Assembly: GCA_017607445.1 (NCBI GenBank)
Contig: JAEVHH010000003.1
Span: 930,001 to 994,000, forward strand
Direction: 5' to 3'
Origin: Histoplasma ohiense
Taxonomy: Eukaryota; Ascomycota; Eurotiomycetes; Onygenales; Ajellomycetaceae
Length of the DNA stretch: 64,000 nucleotides
Part shown: positions 12,527 to 25,589 of the stretch, piece after piece
How positions within the stretch are numbered: the first letter of the stretch is position 1
Layout of the letters: each line of letters opens with the position of its first letter
The notes under the pieces: generated by a model
What the model saw: only the letters and a program-made list of their open reading frames with translations
What the model was told of the DNA's origin: nothing
Databases searched by the model: none
Position numbers and translations under genes: made by a program

Positions 12527-13668
12527 ATGTCAGAATCAGCTGTTTCTGTTGCTGGTTCAGAGTCTATGAAGGGTGATATGCTGTCTGTCATCAAGAGCAT
12601 TTGCTTGGGTTGTCTGGAGAGGTTGCAGAACCCCTCAGTATACTCTTGCTTTGTGAACAATGAATGGATATGCTGTCATATCTGTCATATATCAAATAGG
12701 AGTTGTGCTGCTGTAAGTTTTCTTAAACTGAAGTTGTTATGAGTGCTAATGAGTTATAGATGTCTGAGTGCTTTCATGAAACTGATTAATCTTTGATTGA
12801 TGAATTTCATGAGATGCTGTTCTCTGATGAAGTTCTGAATGAGAGATTTGCCATATATCAAACTGCTGTTGTGAGGTTTGTACTTGACATGCAGATCTAT
12901 GAGGATGCAGATGGGGTTCTAGAATTCTATATGAACTCTGATGATCTGTTGTCACAGCAGAGTGTGGCATTCAATTATAGCAGTGTTTCAGAAAGCATGT
13001 TTTTGTGTCCTGCTATTACATTGATGTCATTCTCACTGAGCCAAGATCTTGGTACATTATTTGAGTTGATTGATAATGTAGGCAAAGATGAGGAAGCAGA
13101 TGGTTTCATTGAAGTGTTAGAAAGAAATGCAGCAGCATATTGCTGTTGTTGTATTCAACATTTGACAACATCCCCCCACCATCATTGTGAGTCTGCTGAG
13201 AGTTGATGTAAAAAATGCAAGCACTGCTCAGTGATGAAGCACATCTGCATTTCAGTAAGTTATTATTCAAAACAAATGTTTTTACAGTATATAATATTAA
13301 CTTTCTATTAGGTGTCAGTGGATGTCATTGAATTGACTCAGACAGTTATCAATGCTGCTGAGAATCTAATTGTCACTGATACAGATGCTTTGAATGTTGA
13401 CATTTTGCAGAGTGCTGTGACTGTGATGGTTAGATTCTTTGCTGTGAAGATCTGAGAGATTCAACAAGATGGTTCTTCTGAGACTCTGACTGAAATGATG
13501 ATTGATGAGGTTTCAGTGGCTACATTGCTGGTTGCAGCTCTCAAGTCATCATTGAAATGTCATGCTTTGCCAGTTGAGAAAATCTGGGATAATAAGCAGG
13601 TTTGTCTTGATGACAATTTTTTGAATGACACTGATCAAGCTGAGACAGATCTGTTTTTTAATCTCTGA
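12527..13668 (+). pseudogene. Antisense spliced gene of A2 (Cys-rich protein), degenerate
   Basis: Exons 12527-12712, 12760-13254 and 13312-13668; introns of 47 and 57 nt, both with GTAAGT donors and TAG acceptors, branch points GCTAAT and ATTAAC. Exon 1 encodes the full six-cysteine cluster and is open. Exon 2 has an early TAA (ancestral CAA) and a TGA before the second Cys cluster, which here keeps CKKCKHC. The frame is otherwise maintained across both splice junctions. Confidence 0.75.
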
Positions 13669-13689
13669 GTGGAATAAATATATCTAGCA

Positions 13690-16600
13690 GTCATTGTTGT
13701 CTTCTTCATTTTCATTTACTGACTGACTTCTGATAGATTTTATTAAACTGTTTCAAGTACTTCTGACTGTTCATCAAGTTTTTCTTGAGTTCTCAAGAAT
13801 TATCTGCATCTGTACAATCTTTCCATTTGACAAGATATTATATTTGACTGTGGTACTGATGTTTGTCTAATATAGCTTTAACTTCTCATTTCTCTTGCAC
13901 ATCTATAATTATCAGTTCTGCTTGTGGGATTTGTCCATCGTGTGTGTGATATGGTTTGAGAAGGGAAATATGAAATATGAGATGAATTTCTTTATATTAC
14001 AGTGTGAGTTTCAGTTTGTACATCTGTGTACCACAGATATCAATTATTTGAAAGAGACTCAAAAATCAATGATCTAGTTTGGATGAGGATTGCAAGGTGA
14101 ATATATTTTTTGCACACAGCATTACTCAGTCCTCTATCTTAAAGCTTTTTGATATATGATACTGATTGTAATACTTTTTCTCAGCTGCTTTGACAGCTTC
14201 CAGACATTCTCAGATTTTGTTCTCCACTTGCTTCATCTGTTCCACTTGTTCCATCACTGATTTTGATGTGTCTGTGCTTGGGGGTTCCATGTCTATGTGA
14301 AGTTCAGTTGGTCGGCTGATCATTGCTTCAGATGGTGTCATTTTTATCAATGCATGGAAGGTGTTGTTATATGCTCATTGCATCAGAGGAATCCATTCTA
14401 TTCAATTATCTTGCTGATAGCTGCAATATGTGTGAAGATAATGTTCAATCATCTGATTCAATTGTTCTGTCTGGCTGTCGGTTTGCGGGTGGAATGCTGT
14501 TGATAATTTTCATCAGATATGAAGCAGATAACATAATGTCAATCAAAACTTGCTATTTATTAATGAATTTTGATTGCTAATAATGTTTGCAGGTAGGTCA
14601 AAGTTCTTCACAATTTTTCATACAATAATATTCACAAGTTCTTCTGCATCTAGCTCTGAAGATGTGGACACAATTATGGCTCATTTGGTGAATAAATCAA
14701 TAAATATGACAATAGCATTATAGGTTTGACTTCCCTTTTTATTATCTGGCAGGCCTTCAATAAAGTCCATGCTAATTGTATGCCATTTCTTATCTGGCAC
14801 TGGATGTGGTTGTAGCAACCTGTACAGCTTGTGCTGTGGTATCTTGACATGTTGACAAACATTGCAAGTTCTCACATATTCTGCAATCTCATCACTCATA
14901 CCATGCCACAAGTACTTGTGTTTGATCACTTCAATGATTTTGTCACATTCAAAATGGCCATCTTGGGGATCATTGTGGTTCATTTTCATTATTTCATATC
15001 TTATGACCTTATCTTGTGGTATATAGACTTTACCATCTTTTCTGAGCAGATCATCTTTATCTACTGCTCAGATCAAATAATTATCTATACTAGTATCACT
15101 CATCTCTAGTCTTCTACAAAGTTCAGATGTGCTGGTGTTTCTATTCTGAATCTGCAGTAAGAGTTCAATGATAGATTCAGCTATCTCTTCACAATAGACT
15201 GTCTCAGACTCAAATATCTTGACAGTTAGAATCTGTGGCATCAGAGTTTCTAGATTTAACTCTGTAACATCTGTGACCTCATTCTCATCCACAGATGTGT
15301 TCTTTATTCTGCAGAGGTTGTTGTCATCAATGACTACAGATCTCTTCATTCAACAATTTTCATTAACTTGCAGATCTTTTTGCATCATCTTGACACATTG
15401 ATCTAACTTTGTGTTTTCTTTTGTCTTTAGTGATTTAAAGATTCTCTTACACAGCTTCTCTTGCAGAGTAGAGAGCTCTGTCAAGAGAGCTGTGTGTTTT
15501 ACAAAATCTGAGTGACAACTTGGTGCATCTGTGGGATTATTTTTCTCAGAATGATGCTCTATTTCAAAATTGAATGCTGAGAGCATTTCCATTCAGCAAA
15601 TCTGACACTCATTTAGCTGCTTTGTTGTCATGAAGTGCTGAAGATTGACATGGTCAGATAAAACAGTTATTGAATGCCTGCTATCATATAAGTAGTGGCA
15701 TCATTGTCTGAAAGCTTCTACAATCAGCAATATTTCTAGATTATATATTTGATAATGTCTTTCTGTTTCTGTGAGCTTTCTAGACCAAAACACAATTGAG
15801 TGTCAGTGATCATCATTCATTAATTGTGATATTACTGTGGTGATTGCAACATCAGATCCATCCATTTCTATACAGAGTTTTCACTGTGGATCAAAGTGGA
15901 TCAACAATGATGCTTTTGTAAAGCATTCTTTTAACTGCAAAATTGTGTGCTTGCAGTTATTGTCTAACTGAACAGATGCATTATTCTTCCCTCTTTTTGT
16001 TTTGTAACCTTTTAACAATTTGGTCAGAAGTGCTGTTATTATTGAGAACTTGTATATGAATTGATGATAGAAATTGATGAATTCTAGAAATATTTGCAAT
16101 TTGTTTATAGTTTGCAGTTCTGATCAATCTAGAATTGTGTTGATGCAGTGTTTCTCAACAGTAATGCTCTGTGTGATAATCACAAAACCCAAAAATCCAA
16201 TTTCTGTTGTGTGGAATGTACACTTACTAAGTTTGGCATATAGTCTCCATCGCCTTAACCGTTCCAGCACATTCTTAACATGGACGACATGTTCATCAAG
16301 TGTGTTTGAATAGATTACAATATTGTCAAGATAAGTCATGCAATATACATCTAAAAGGTTGCTGAGGGCTTTGTTGATATAAGATTGAAAGATCACAGGG
16401 GCATTGGTTAGCTCAAAAGATAAGATTAGATATTCAAAGTGTCCATATTGTGTTTGAAATGCTGTTTTTCATTCATCCTCTGCTTGTATGTGAATTCTAT
16501 GATATGCATCTCTCAGATTCAGTTGTGTATATATTTTGACACCTGCTAATCTATCAAGTATTTCACTTATCAAGGGCAGTGGATATTGATTCTTGACTGT

Positions 16601-18501
16601 TATTTCATTCAATCCTCAATAATCTACACAAAGATGCAGAGTTCCATCTTTCTTCAGTGTGAATAACACTGACACATTGACTGAGCTCTTGAATGAACAT
16701 ATCCAATTCTTCTCTAACATTTTTTTGATATATTCTCAGAGGACAGAGAGTTCTTGAGGTGATAAGTTATATATTGATCAGTATGGGGGTTTCTTGTCAG
16801 GTTTGAGCTCTATAACATGATCATGAGATGTATGTTCTGCATCAGATATGTCTTCTTGAAATACATCAAGATAATCTTTATAATCATCTGGAATATTTGA
16901 CTCAGTTGCTGTACTCACAGCTTGTAATGATAAAGCAGTGAATATAATATTGCCATCATCAATTAGTGTTGTGAATTCTTTAGCAGTATTCAGATGTATG
17001 TGATTAATATTCAATGCTTTTCTATAGGTTCAGCATCTTCACACCCAGTCAATATCAGAGTTCACAGCTTCCAACCATGGCATGCTCAAAATTATGTCAT
17101 ATCCACTAATATCAGCCTCTTCAAAATGGTGGAATTCTTCTTGAAGAATGTGTTCATCATTGATAATCTTCATTGCAGCTCTTTGTTGTTCATATGATTT
17201 AATTTTATGATTATCAACTGCTTCCACCACTTTTGATTTATCTTCTGTCTTTGAGAAATATTTTGATGTTCAGATGTGGGACACAAAGTTTACATCTGTG
17301 TCAGAATTCACTAGTGTCCACACCATCAACCATCTCACTTCTGTCAGTATTCATGTATTCATTGTCAATAATTGTTTATCTCACAGTCTAGTTGTTCATA
17401 TTCCCAATGCAGCAGCTGCTTCTATAATTGAGATTGCTGATTTTTTGCTTATCAAACTTGATTGTGCTTTTTGAGATGTAACATTCAACAATCATTTGCA
17501 ATATGACCCTTCTTATGACAGTGAGAACACTCCTTTATTCAGTTATATTTATCTTTCTTGATTTGTTCAGTTGAATCTGTTTGTTTCTCTTGTTTCCTCT
17601 TGTTCTGATGATTGCTAGATTTATCAGAACAATGCTGATTCTCTATGAATATTGCAGATCTTTCTTTGCAGATAGCATGCTGTTGCTCTGACATATTTTT
17701 CTCAAGAGTCTGTAGAGTTTGAAGCAACTCTTTGTAGTTCTGAGGCTCTTGATTTCAACAGTTGAGTTCAGTGTGTAATATCTTCAATGTCTTACTATAC
17801 AAGTTATTCATTCTTTGTTCTTTGCTATATGGGGGTAAGTAGTATTCTCAGTCTTCAAGATATTTAGAGAAATCATGTATTGATTGTCATTCTTGTTGCT
17901 TTGTATCTTGAAATTTTTGACTTGTCAATCAGTGCTGATTCTGTGGATTGTTAATTTGCATTTCTAGATGTGATAACATATTGTCAAAAGTCAACAGTGT
18001 TGCTCCTCCACATCTCTCATACAATGATACAAAATTCAACCATTTCTGCTTAATGTGGATGTCAAGATAGAGTTTAGCATCATTTATCTTGTGTTCTTTC
18101 TTTTGATAATACTGGTGGTGGTGTGTAAAGAGAGTCAGCATGTGATCTTTATAGTTCTTGAATTCTAACATATTTTTTCCTCAATAATAGTTCTTAATCT
18201 TCAATCTTGATGGTGTTTCATTATCATCATCTGTATTGTTCACAGATCGATTTTGCAGTGGTTCTGTGGTGGTATTCTGAATTAATTGAGGCTTGATAAG
18301 AGTATCTTCACAAATCTGCACCTCCAACTTGTTGAGCTGCTGTTGTGCATGCAGAATAGCTAATTGCTGCTCTTGTTCACAGATTTGATCATTCAACTGT
18401 TGCAAATGTGCATTGTGATCATCAAAGGCAGTAGAGGATTCAGGTTGGTTTTCAAGAGATCTTGTGTGTGTTGAGATCATCTTGCATGTTTTAACTAACA
18501 T
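13690..18501 (-). pseudogene. gag-pol of A2, degenerate
   Basis: Gag starts near 18501 (ATG; the frame reads further upstream without one) with a Gln-rich coiled-coil-like segment (EQEQQLAILHAQQQLNKLE). A CCHC zinc knuckle (CSHCHKKGH...NDC) lies at about 17488-17532. Further down come an aspartic protease segment (17039-17300, ending ILSMPWL), reverse transcriptase (about 16124-16720), RNase H (about 15590-15880), integrase (about 14160-14990, MDFIEGLPDN around the first Asp) and a chromodomain (about 13725-13890, YLVKW-like). Stops are mostly TGA and TAA at former Arg, Trp or Gln codons. Confidence 0.82.
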
Positions 18502-18566
18502 TGCATGCTTTATTGTAGGTGTGTGTAACAACGGACCACTCAAATAAAGTTTAGAGTGATTAGAAT

Positions 18567-18837
18567 TGTAAGAGATGGTTGTAGATATAATTATGGAAGT
18601 AGTGTGAAGTACATATGTAGGATGTTAAGAAGGTAGCAATCTCTATTATTCAAAGCTAATTGCTGATCTCCTAATATCTATGGATATCAGTGAGCATTAT
18701 ATAGGCGACCTTCATGTGCTACAGCTGTCTATGATGCCGTGCGCTATGTCTCTTCTCATTAATTCTGGTGTGTTCTGTGTTCTTCTATCGCCATATAGCT
18801 ATTTCCTAATATAGATATCTCCGTTGCGCCTATTACA
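18567..18837 (-). repeat. LTR, 5' copy of A2
   Basis: A 271-bp LTR. The outer end keeps CpGs in ATCGCC and CTCCGTTGCG. The inner end (TGTAAGAG) abuts the gag leader. Confidence 0.93.
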
Positions 18838-18842
18838 ATTGT

Positions 18843-19011
18843 GATCATTGAAGGCAGTAGAGGATTCAGATTGATTTTCAAGAAATCTTGTATATATTGA
18901 GATCATCTTGCATGTTTTAGCTAATGTTGCATGTTTTAACTAATGTTGCATGCTTTATTGTAGATGTGTGTAACAACAGATCACTCAAATAAAGTTTAGA
19001 GTGATTAGAAT
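18843..19011 (-). pseudogene. Start of A1 gag, cut off by insertion of A2
   Basis: These 169 bp match the leader and first codons of gag in A2 and A4. They contain a short internal duplication of the string GCATGTTTTA(G/A)CTAATGTT absent from the other copies. They join to 11700 when A2 and one ATTGT are removed. Confidence 0.85.
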
Positions 19012-19282
19012 TGTAAGAGATGATTGTAGATATAATTATGAAAGTAGTGTGAAGTACACATATAGAATGTTAAGAAGATAGCAATCTCTATTATTCAAAG
19101 CTAATTGCTGATCTTCTAATATCTACAGATATCAGTGAGCATTATATAGATGACTATCATACACTACAGCTGTCTATAATACCATGCACTATATCTCTCT
19201 TCATTAATTCTAGCGTGTTCTGTGTTCTTCTATCGCCACATAGCTATTTTCTAATATAGATATCTCCGTTGCGTCTATTACA
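19012..19282 (-). repeat. LTR, 5' copy of A1
   Basis: A 271-bp LTR whose outer 75 bp keep four CpGs (AGCGTG, ATCGCC, CCGTTGCG) while the inner 190 bp keep none. Confidence 0.93.
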
Positions 19283-19545
19283 TTCATGCTGTTAATCACA
19301 TCTTCAAGAACTGCAATGACTGCAGAGCTCTCAATTATGAATATACTCACAATATCAAATAACAGTGTTTGACAGCTGTCACAGCAGTTTCTGCAGCAGA
19401 TAAATCTGCTGATTATATATATACAGATTCACTGAAGTGATTAGCTTTTGATGATTTCAATATTTGAACTGATTCAACTATCTCTGAATCAGTTGTTAAT
19501 TCTTCAATCACTTACAGTCATCAATCTGTTTTCTACAGCTTCCAT
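19283..19545 (+). pseudogene. Helitron segment between A1 and element B
   Basis: 263 bp of AT-rich sequence reading on the plus strand through several stops as a Cys-containing segment (KNCNDCRALN). It joins the 4.6-5.0 kb piece on the left and the 39.26 kb piece on the right once A1 and B are removed. It starts with the A1 duplication TTCAT and ends with the B duplication TTCCA. Confidence 0.5.
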
Positions 19546-20015
19546 GTAACGGGCGTACTTCGATTAACGATTTGATACTATCCTAATTACAGATTACGAA
19601 TTGATTAAGAAAAGAAAGAGAAAAGAAATCAGAAGAAAAGATCATACAAAGAGGGTTCTTATAGAGAAAAGTTTGAGATGAAAGAATATCAGAAGCCACT
19701 CCACAGTGGAGCACAGAGTGGAAGAATATTAAGAAGTATATATAAAAATCATTAGAAGCTACACAAGTGTGGAATATGAAGCAGAGGAATCATTGAGAGC
19801 TACATGAAAGAATTGTTAGAGACTACATAAGCACAGAACACAGAGCAGAAGAATATAAGAAGTTATATGAAAGAATTGTTAGAGACTATATGAGTATGAA
19901 GCATGAAGTGAAAGAACATTGAGAGTTATACAAGATCACAACAGTCAAAAATGAGTGAATGCAGAAGAGAAGTTGATTGTGTAAGTTAATTACTAACAGA
20001 TGCTAACTCATCACA
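19546..20015 (-). repeat. LTR of element B, 3' copy
   Basis: 470 bp. The outer end TGTAACGGGCGTACTTCG keeps its CpGs; the same bases in the other LTR (38793) have lost them all. The body contains several loosely repeated purine-rich units (AAGAATTGTTAGA... type). Confidence 0.9.
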
Positions 20016-20049
20016 TTATCCCTCTCTACTGAAGTGAGTGAGAACTTGT

Positions 20050-23000
20050 AGATGTTGAGAATGGCAGTGTTTTTCAAGACAGATGCAGATTCTCAGATTA
20101 GATGATTGTATTCTATTTATTTGATGAGATATTCACAGTGATGGTGATTAATTCTATCATCAAGAATTGCTTTGATTTCCCACTTGAATTCATTGTCTTC
20201 TTCTATGATGATGAGTAGCTGTCAATTGAAGATTCTCTGTGAGGGGAATGGATTCTCAGCTGTGAATTGAAGCAGGTTTGTATGAAAAATATTGTGAATG
20301 TCAGATGAGATGTTGAGTTGATAATTGTGTGTGTCTAGCACTTTCTTCACTGTATACTTGATATGATAGTAATCTAATGTATGTGAGGGATGATCTGTTC
20401 TTATATTCTTGAGATTCAGTCAGACTTTGTCTTCTACATAATATCAGATTGCAGAACTTCTTCTGATGTTTGTTTGATTCTTGTAATCTTACTGAATACT
20501 GATTATTGAAGTTTCTGCTCATTTGCAGACTTTCTTCAGCTTGCTCATGATGTTCTCTGCTGTCTGTATGAGACTGTGAATGTACATGATTTCTCAGAGA
20601 GTCTTGAGAAAGTTCAGAATCTCTAAATTGTATCTGTGTAGAAGAAAGAATGAGCTTACATCTGTTGTAGTGGAATTTTGACTGTTAATTGCAATCTCAG
20701 TGTATAACAGCAGATTGCTTCAGTTGTCTTGTGTGTAATTGCAGAACTTACAGAGGATGTTTTTTACTGTTTATATCATTCTCTCAGTAGCTTTATCAGT
20801 CTCTGAGTGGTATACTGTTGATAACTTTTGTTTGATTCTTAATAATTGACATATGTGAGCTCAGAGTGCACTGATGAATTGACTGTCTCTATCTGACACA
20901 ATGAATGAAGACAGACTGTGTATATGATAGAACAGACTTTTAACAAAGACATCTGCAACTACTTCAGTATTTATCTTATCACAGAGCTGTAGTATTACAC
21001 TCTTGCTGAGTCAGTTAACAATGATTAGAATGTTTATAGAATCTTTACTTTTGAGTAAGAAAACTGCAAAATTGATAGCTATATCACATCAAATTCAGTC
21101 AGAAACAGATAGAGGCTTCAGTATCTCTTTTTAATGTTCACATCATATCATCACTGAGCCACAGCAATCACAGTTGTGTACAAACTGATGTATGTCTTTC
21201 AATATATCTGATCAGTAGAATTCTCAGACAATGATGTTGTACATGATTTTGCATTCTGAGTGTTCAGTCATCAGCAAATCATGAATTTCTTGCATGATCT
21301 GTGTTTGTAGAAATTCTGAATCAGAGACTCATCATCTATCTTGAAAGCATAAGCAGTTGTCATCATCAATTGAATATGCTGAGATATTCATTCTTGAATA
21401 TACATTTATGAGGAATTGAGATGCTCTGTTTTGTATGACTTTGATGACTTGTTGTCAGAATTTATCTGCTTCTGCTGCTAGCTTTCATTGTTCTTTGAGT
21501 GAGAGTTCTTGAGCTTGGAACTGATTGATATATATGCAGAATTTGTCTGATTGTGTAGAACTTTCTATAATTGCAGAGTCAATTAATCAATACTCTCAGT
21601 GTTTTCATCTGTTATTCAAGTCATCAGATGGTATATCTTGTTCTCAGTGAAACAGAGCATTCACAAGAGTGTTCTCTACTTCAGATCAATAATAAATTAT
21701 GAATGAAAAATAGCTAAAAAACAATGATCAATGCATATATCTTTCAGTGAGCTTATAAGTGATTGTGAAGTACTCTAAGTTCTTATGATCAGTAACAATC
21801 TCAAACTTTTCAACACTCATAAGTTTGAACTCTTATTCTTTGAGACATTGTATGATCACTAGAAGCTTCTTATTGTAGATCTTGTAGTTGTATTCAGTGA
21901 ATGACATCTTTTTTAAGATGAAGACACAGAGTTGTAGAATATCTTTGTTATCATATTGCATCAGTGTCTCATCTACTACATAATCTGAGATGTCTGTTTT
22001 GAGAATTGTATGCTTATTCAGATTGAATGATTGCAGCATTGAGATGTTTGTGAATATATACTTCAGCTTTTTGAATGCTGCATTCACTTCATCAGTTCAT
22101 TGAAATACAGTGTCTTTCTGAGTCAGATCTGTCAGTGATTGTATGATATTGAAGAAGTCTTTGATGAATCTTTGATAGAAGTTGATAAATTCTAGAAAGC
22201 TTCTAGTCTCTTTTACTGAGACTGATATCTCTCAGTTGAGAATTGCTTCCATCTTCTTAGAATTCATATATACATCTTTTTCAGCTTTGATGATGAATTC
22301 TAGATAGGTTGTAGACTTGATCTCAAAGTTGTATTTGTCAATGTCCACTTGCAGTTTGACTTTTTGTAGACAGTCAAGCACTTGTTGTATGTGCTTGCAG
22401 TGCTCAGTGAGTGGTTCATTGATGAAGATCAGAATATTGTTTATGTATGCTGAGATGATCTCATTGAGCAGATCTTGTAGAGCTCAGTTAATGTATTTCT
22501 GAAACATGCTCAGAGTGTTCACTAATTCAAAGAGAGTCACTGTCCATTCATATAATCTGTAACATGTATGAAAAGTGGTTAGTCATTCATCACCTTCATT
22601 AATTCTTATCTTATAGAAGGCTGCAGTGTATGCTTCTGCTGATATCTGAGTGAGATCAGTGGTTCTATTGACATTCTTTTTATAAACACAGTTGTCTTCT
22701 GAGAAAATAAGACAGTGATTGCATGCATTCAACAAGGTTTCAAATTCTGTGAGTCATGATAGACTGAGTATTAGATCATACTTAAGGTCTTGTATTTTGT
22801 ATACATATACATTTTTTTTCTCATATCTTTCTACATCAACATTAAATCTTATCATGTTGTAGAAGGTGAATCCTCTGAAGCTGTCAAATTCACTGAGCTT
22901 ACACAGTTTGAGAAAGAGAATATACTGAAGCTTATGCTTCTCAATCAGCTGAGTGTCTATAAGAGCATAGTGAAGAAAACCACTGTCTATCATTGCTTGT

Positions 23001-23592
23001 ACATTGACTAAGCTATTTACAATAGCAGAAATCATGATTGCATCTGCTTGCATTTTCTGTTTGAATCTCCAGCTAGCTTTCTGCTTCTTGAGCTGTCATT
23101 CATATTTTAGAATGAGAGCTCATCTTTTCCCTGTTCTTGTCTATCTGCAGATGACACAGTGTTTACATATGTGGGGGGTTTACTCAGAGTGATTGCATTT
23201 GAACATTGATTTGTGAAGTGCTCTGACTTGTTGCAGTATATGCAGACTTCTCTGATGATTCAATCAGCAGTGTTCTTCTCTGAGACATTGGAGATTTTTG
23301 AGCAATTTGTGTTTATATGTGAGACTCAGTTCATTGATTCTGATTCGGAGGTGGGGGGTGCTGCAGAGTGGTTTGAAATGTATGCATTTATTTGACAGAA
23401 TCCTCTGCAATTTTGAAGTGTGTGGAACTGAGACAGATTGTTGTTCAACAGATGAAGATCAGTGCAGAATTCACTGTATATTGAGAGCTTTGAACACTTT
23501 ACACTTCAGTTATACAACTGAAAGTTCAAGTTCTTGAACAATATATTAATCTTGATGACATTGTTTCAGTCTTGCCCACCTGCTTCTAGAAG
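20050..23592 (-). pseudogene. pol of element B, degenerate
   Basis: From high to low coordinates: CCHC zinc knuckle (CIYCNKSEHFTNQC, about 23190-23240), aspartic protease (22754-23053, AMIDSGF), reverse transcriptase (about 22150-22750; the YxDD box is mutated to YINN), RNase H (about 21740-22087, DISDYVVDETLMQYD), integrase (about 20600-21500), and near 20090-20220 a segment reading ILDDRINHHCEYLIKW, similar to a chromodomain. No open frame longer than about 100 codons survives. A3 (target duplication CTTGT) interrupts the element upstream of the zinc knuckle. Confidence 0.75.
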
Positions 23593-23597
23593 CTTGT

Positions 23598-23868
23598 TGT
23601 AAGAGATGGTTGTAGGTATAATTATGGAAGTAGTGTGAAGTACATATGTAGAATGTTAAGAAGGTAGCAATCTCTATTATTCAAAGCTAATCACTGATCT
23701 TCTAATATCTACAGATATCAGTGAGTATTATATAGATGATCTTCACATGCTACAGCTGTCTATGATACTGTGTGCTATATCTCTTCTCATTAATTCTGAT
23801 GTGTTCTGTGTTTTTCTATCATCATATAGCTATTTTCTAATATAGATATCTCTGTTGTGTCTATTACA
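23598..23868 (-). repeat. LTR, 3' copy of A3
   Basis: 271 bp; no CpG left at its inner end. Confidence 0.92.
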
Positions 23869-24411
23869 ATTATCTCTCTTCTTCAAAGACCTGATTCTCA
23901 GAGCTTCTTACTGCAATGTGTGAAGTTCATAACATGTGCTGTGTGGTTAATATTGTATAGAGTTCACAGAATTGAGCTGGATTAATTGTTGAGATTAATT
24001 CTGAAATATTGCTGTTTTGGAAGAATGTTTTTCCATCTTCAGTGTCAATGCAGTTCAATCATGATTTAGACACAATTTCTGAACCTCTTTTCTTTGACTT
24101 TTACATCAAAAATCACACTCCATTGAAAATCATCACCAACATCACCACTAACAATTTTTTATTAAAAAAGAATACATCAATTTATCAAATAAAGTATGCT
24201 GTATCTTTCTATGCAATTTTTATTGTGAAATTCAAAGTTTTGATTGCATGATTGTGTTTTCCATTTTGGGTTGAGTTTTGTGTTGTTGCAATCTTTTTGA
24301 TCAACATTGTAATATTGATTTCAATCTTCAACATCTGTTTTTCTTTCTTGTTGCTTTTGCTTCTTCTTCTTCTTTGAACAAGGTCTTGGTACTGATTAAA
24401 GTTATGATAGA

Positions 24412-25553
24412 ATGTCAGAACCAGCTGTTTCCATTGCTGATTCAGAGTCTATAAAGAGTGATATGCTGTCTATCATCAAGAGCATTTGCTTGAATTGTCT
24501 GAAGAGATTGCAGAATTCTTCAGTATATTCTTGCTTTGTGAACAATGAATGAATACACTGTCACATCTGTCATATATCAAATAGAAGTTGTGCTGCTGTA
24601 AGTTTTCTTAAACTGAGGTTGTTAAGAGTACTAACAGATTATAGATGTCTGAGTGCTTTCACAAAATCAGTCAATCTTTGATCAATGAATTTCATGAGAT
24701 GCTGCTCTCTGATGAAGTTCTGAATGAGAGATTTGCTATATATCAAACTGTCATTGTAAGATTTGTACTTGATGTGCAGATCTATAAGAATGCAGATGAG
24801 ATTCTAGAATTCTATATAAACTCTGATGATCTGTTGTCACAGCAGAGTATGATATTTGATTATAGCAGTATTTCAGAAAGCATATTTTCATATTCTGCTA
24901 TTACATTGATGTCATTCTCACTGAGCCAAGATCTTGGTATGTTATTTGAGTTGGTCAATAATGTAGATGAAGATGAGAAAGTGAATGATTTCATTGAAGT
25001 ATTAGAAAGAAACACAGCAGTATATTGCTGTTGTTGTATTCAACATTTGACAATGTCTCTTCATCATCATTGTGAGTCTGCTGAGAATTGATGTAAAAAA
25101 TGCAAGCACTGTTTGATGACAAAGCACATCTGCATTTCAGTAAGTTATTATTCAAAACAGATGTTTTTACAGTATATAATATTAACTTTCTATTAGATGT
25201 CAGCAGATGCTATTGAATTGACTCAGACAGTTATCAACACTGCTGAGAATTTAATTGTCACTGATACAGACACTTTGAATGTTAATGTTTTGCAGAGTGC
25301 TGTGACTGCAGCAGTTAGATTCTTTGCTGTGAAGATCTGAGAGATTCAACAAGACAGTTCTTCCGAGACTTCAGCTGAAACAGTGATTGATGAGATCTCA
25401 GTGATTACATTGCTGATCACAGTTTTCAAGTCATCATTGAAATATTGTGCTTTGTCAGTTGAGGAAATCTGAAATAATAAGCAGATTTGTTTTGATGACA
25501 ATTTCTCAAATAACACTGATCAAGCTGAGGCAGATCTGTTTTTTAATCTCTGA
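24412..25553 (+). pseudogene. Antisense spliced gene of A3 (Cys-rich protein), degenerate
   Basis: Exons 24412-24597, 24645-25139 and 25197-25553, again 186, 495 and 357 nt, with GTAAGT donors for both introns. Exon 2 is open for 148 codons from 24645 up to a TGA just before the second Cys cluster. A former Trp codon in exon 1 now reads TGA (near 24550). Confidence 0.75.
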
Positions 25554-25589
25554 ATGAAATAAGTATATTCAGCAGTTATCATCATCTTC

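Larger units (their letters stand above)
11706..18837 (-). mobile_element. LTR retrotransposon A2, nested in gag of A1
   Basis: A complete 7132-bp copy with LTRs at 11706-11976 (3') and 18567-18837 (5'). Its target duplication ATTGT (11701-11705 and 18838-18842) lies in gag of A1, and joining the flanks rebuilds the gag sequence seen in the other copies. The purine-rich string GAAGAAGGGAGA just inside the 3' LTR (sense strand) is a plausible polypurine tract. It is less mutated than A1, as expected for a younger insertion. Confidence 0.95.
5002..19282 (-). mobile_element. LTR retrotransposon A1 (Ty3/gypsy chromovirus), carrying nested A2
   Basis: LTRs of 271 bp at 5002-5272 (3') and 19012-19282 (5') are flanked by the duplication TTCAT (4997-5001 and 19283-19287). 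Subtracting A2 and one duplication leaves about 7.14 kb. Order on the minus strand: 5' LTR, gag, protease, reverse transcriptase, RNase H, integrase, chromodomain, then the oppositely oriented extra gene, then the 3' LTR. This is one of the most heavily mutated copies; CpG is nearly absent in the interior. Confidence 0.92.
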
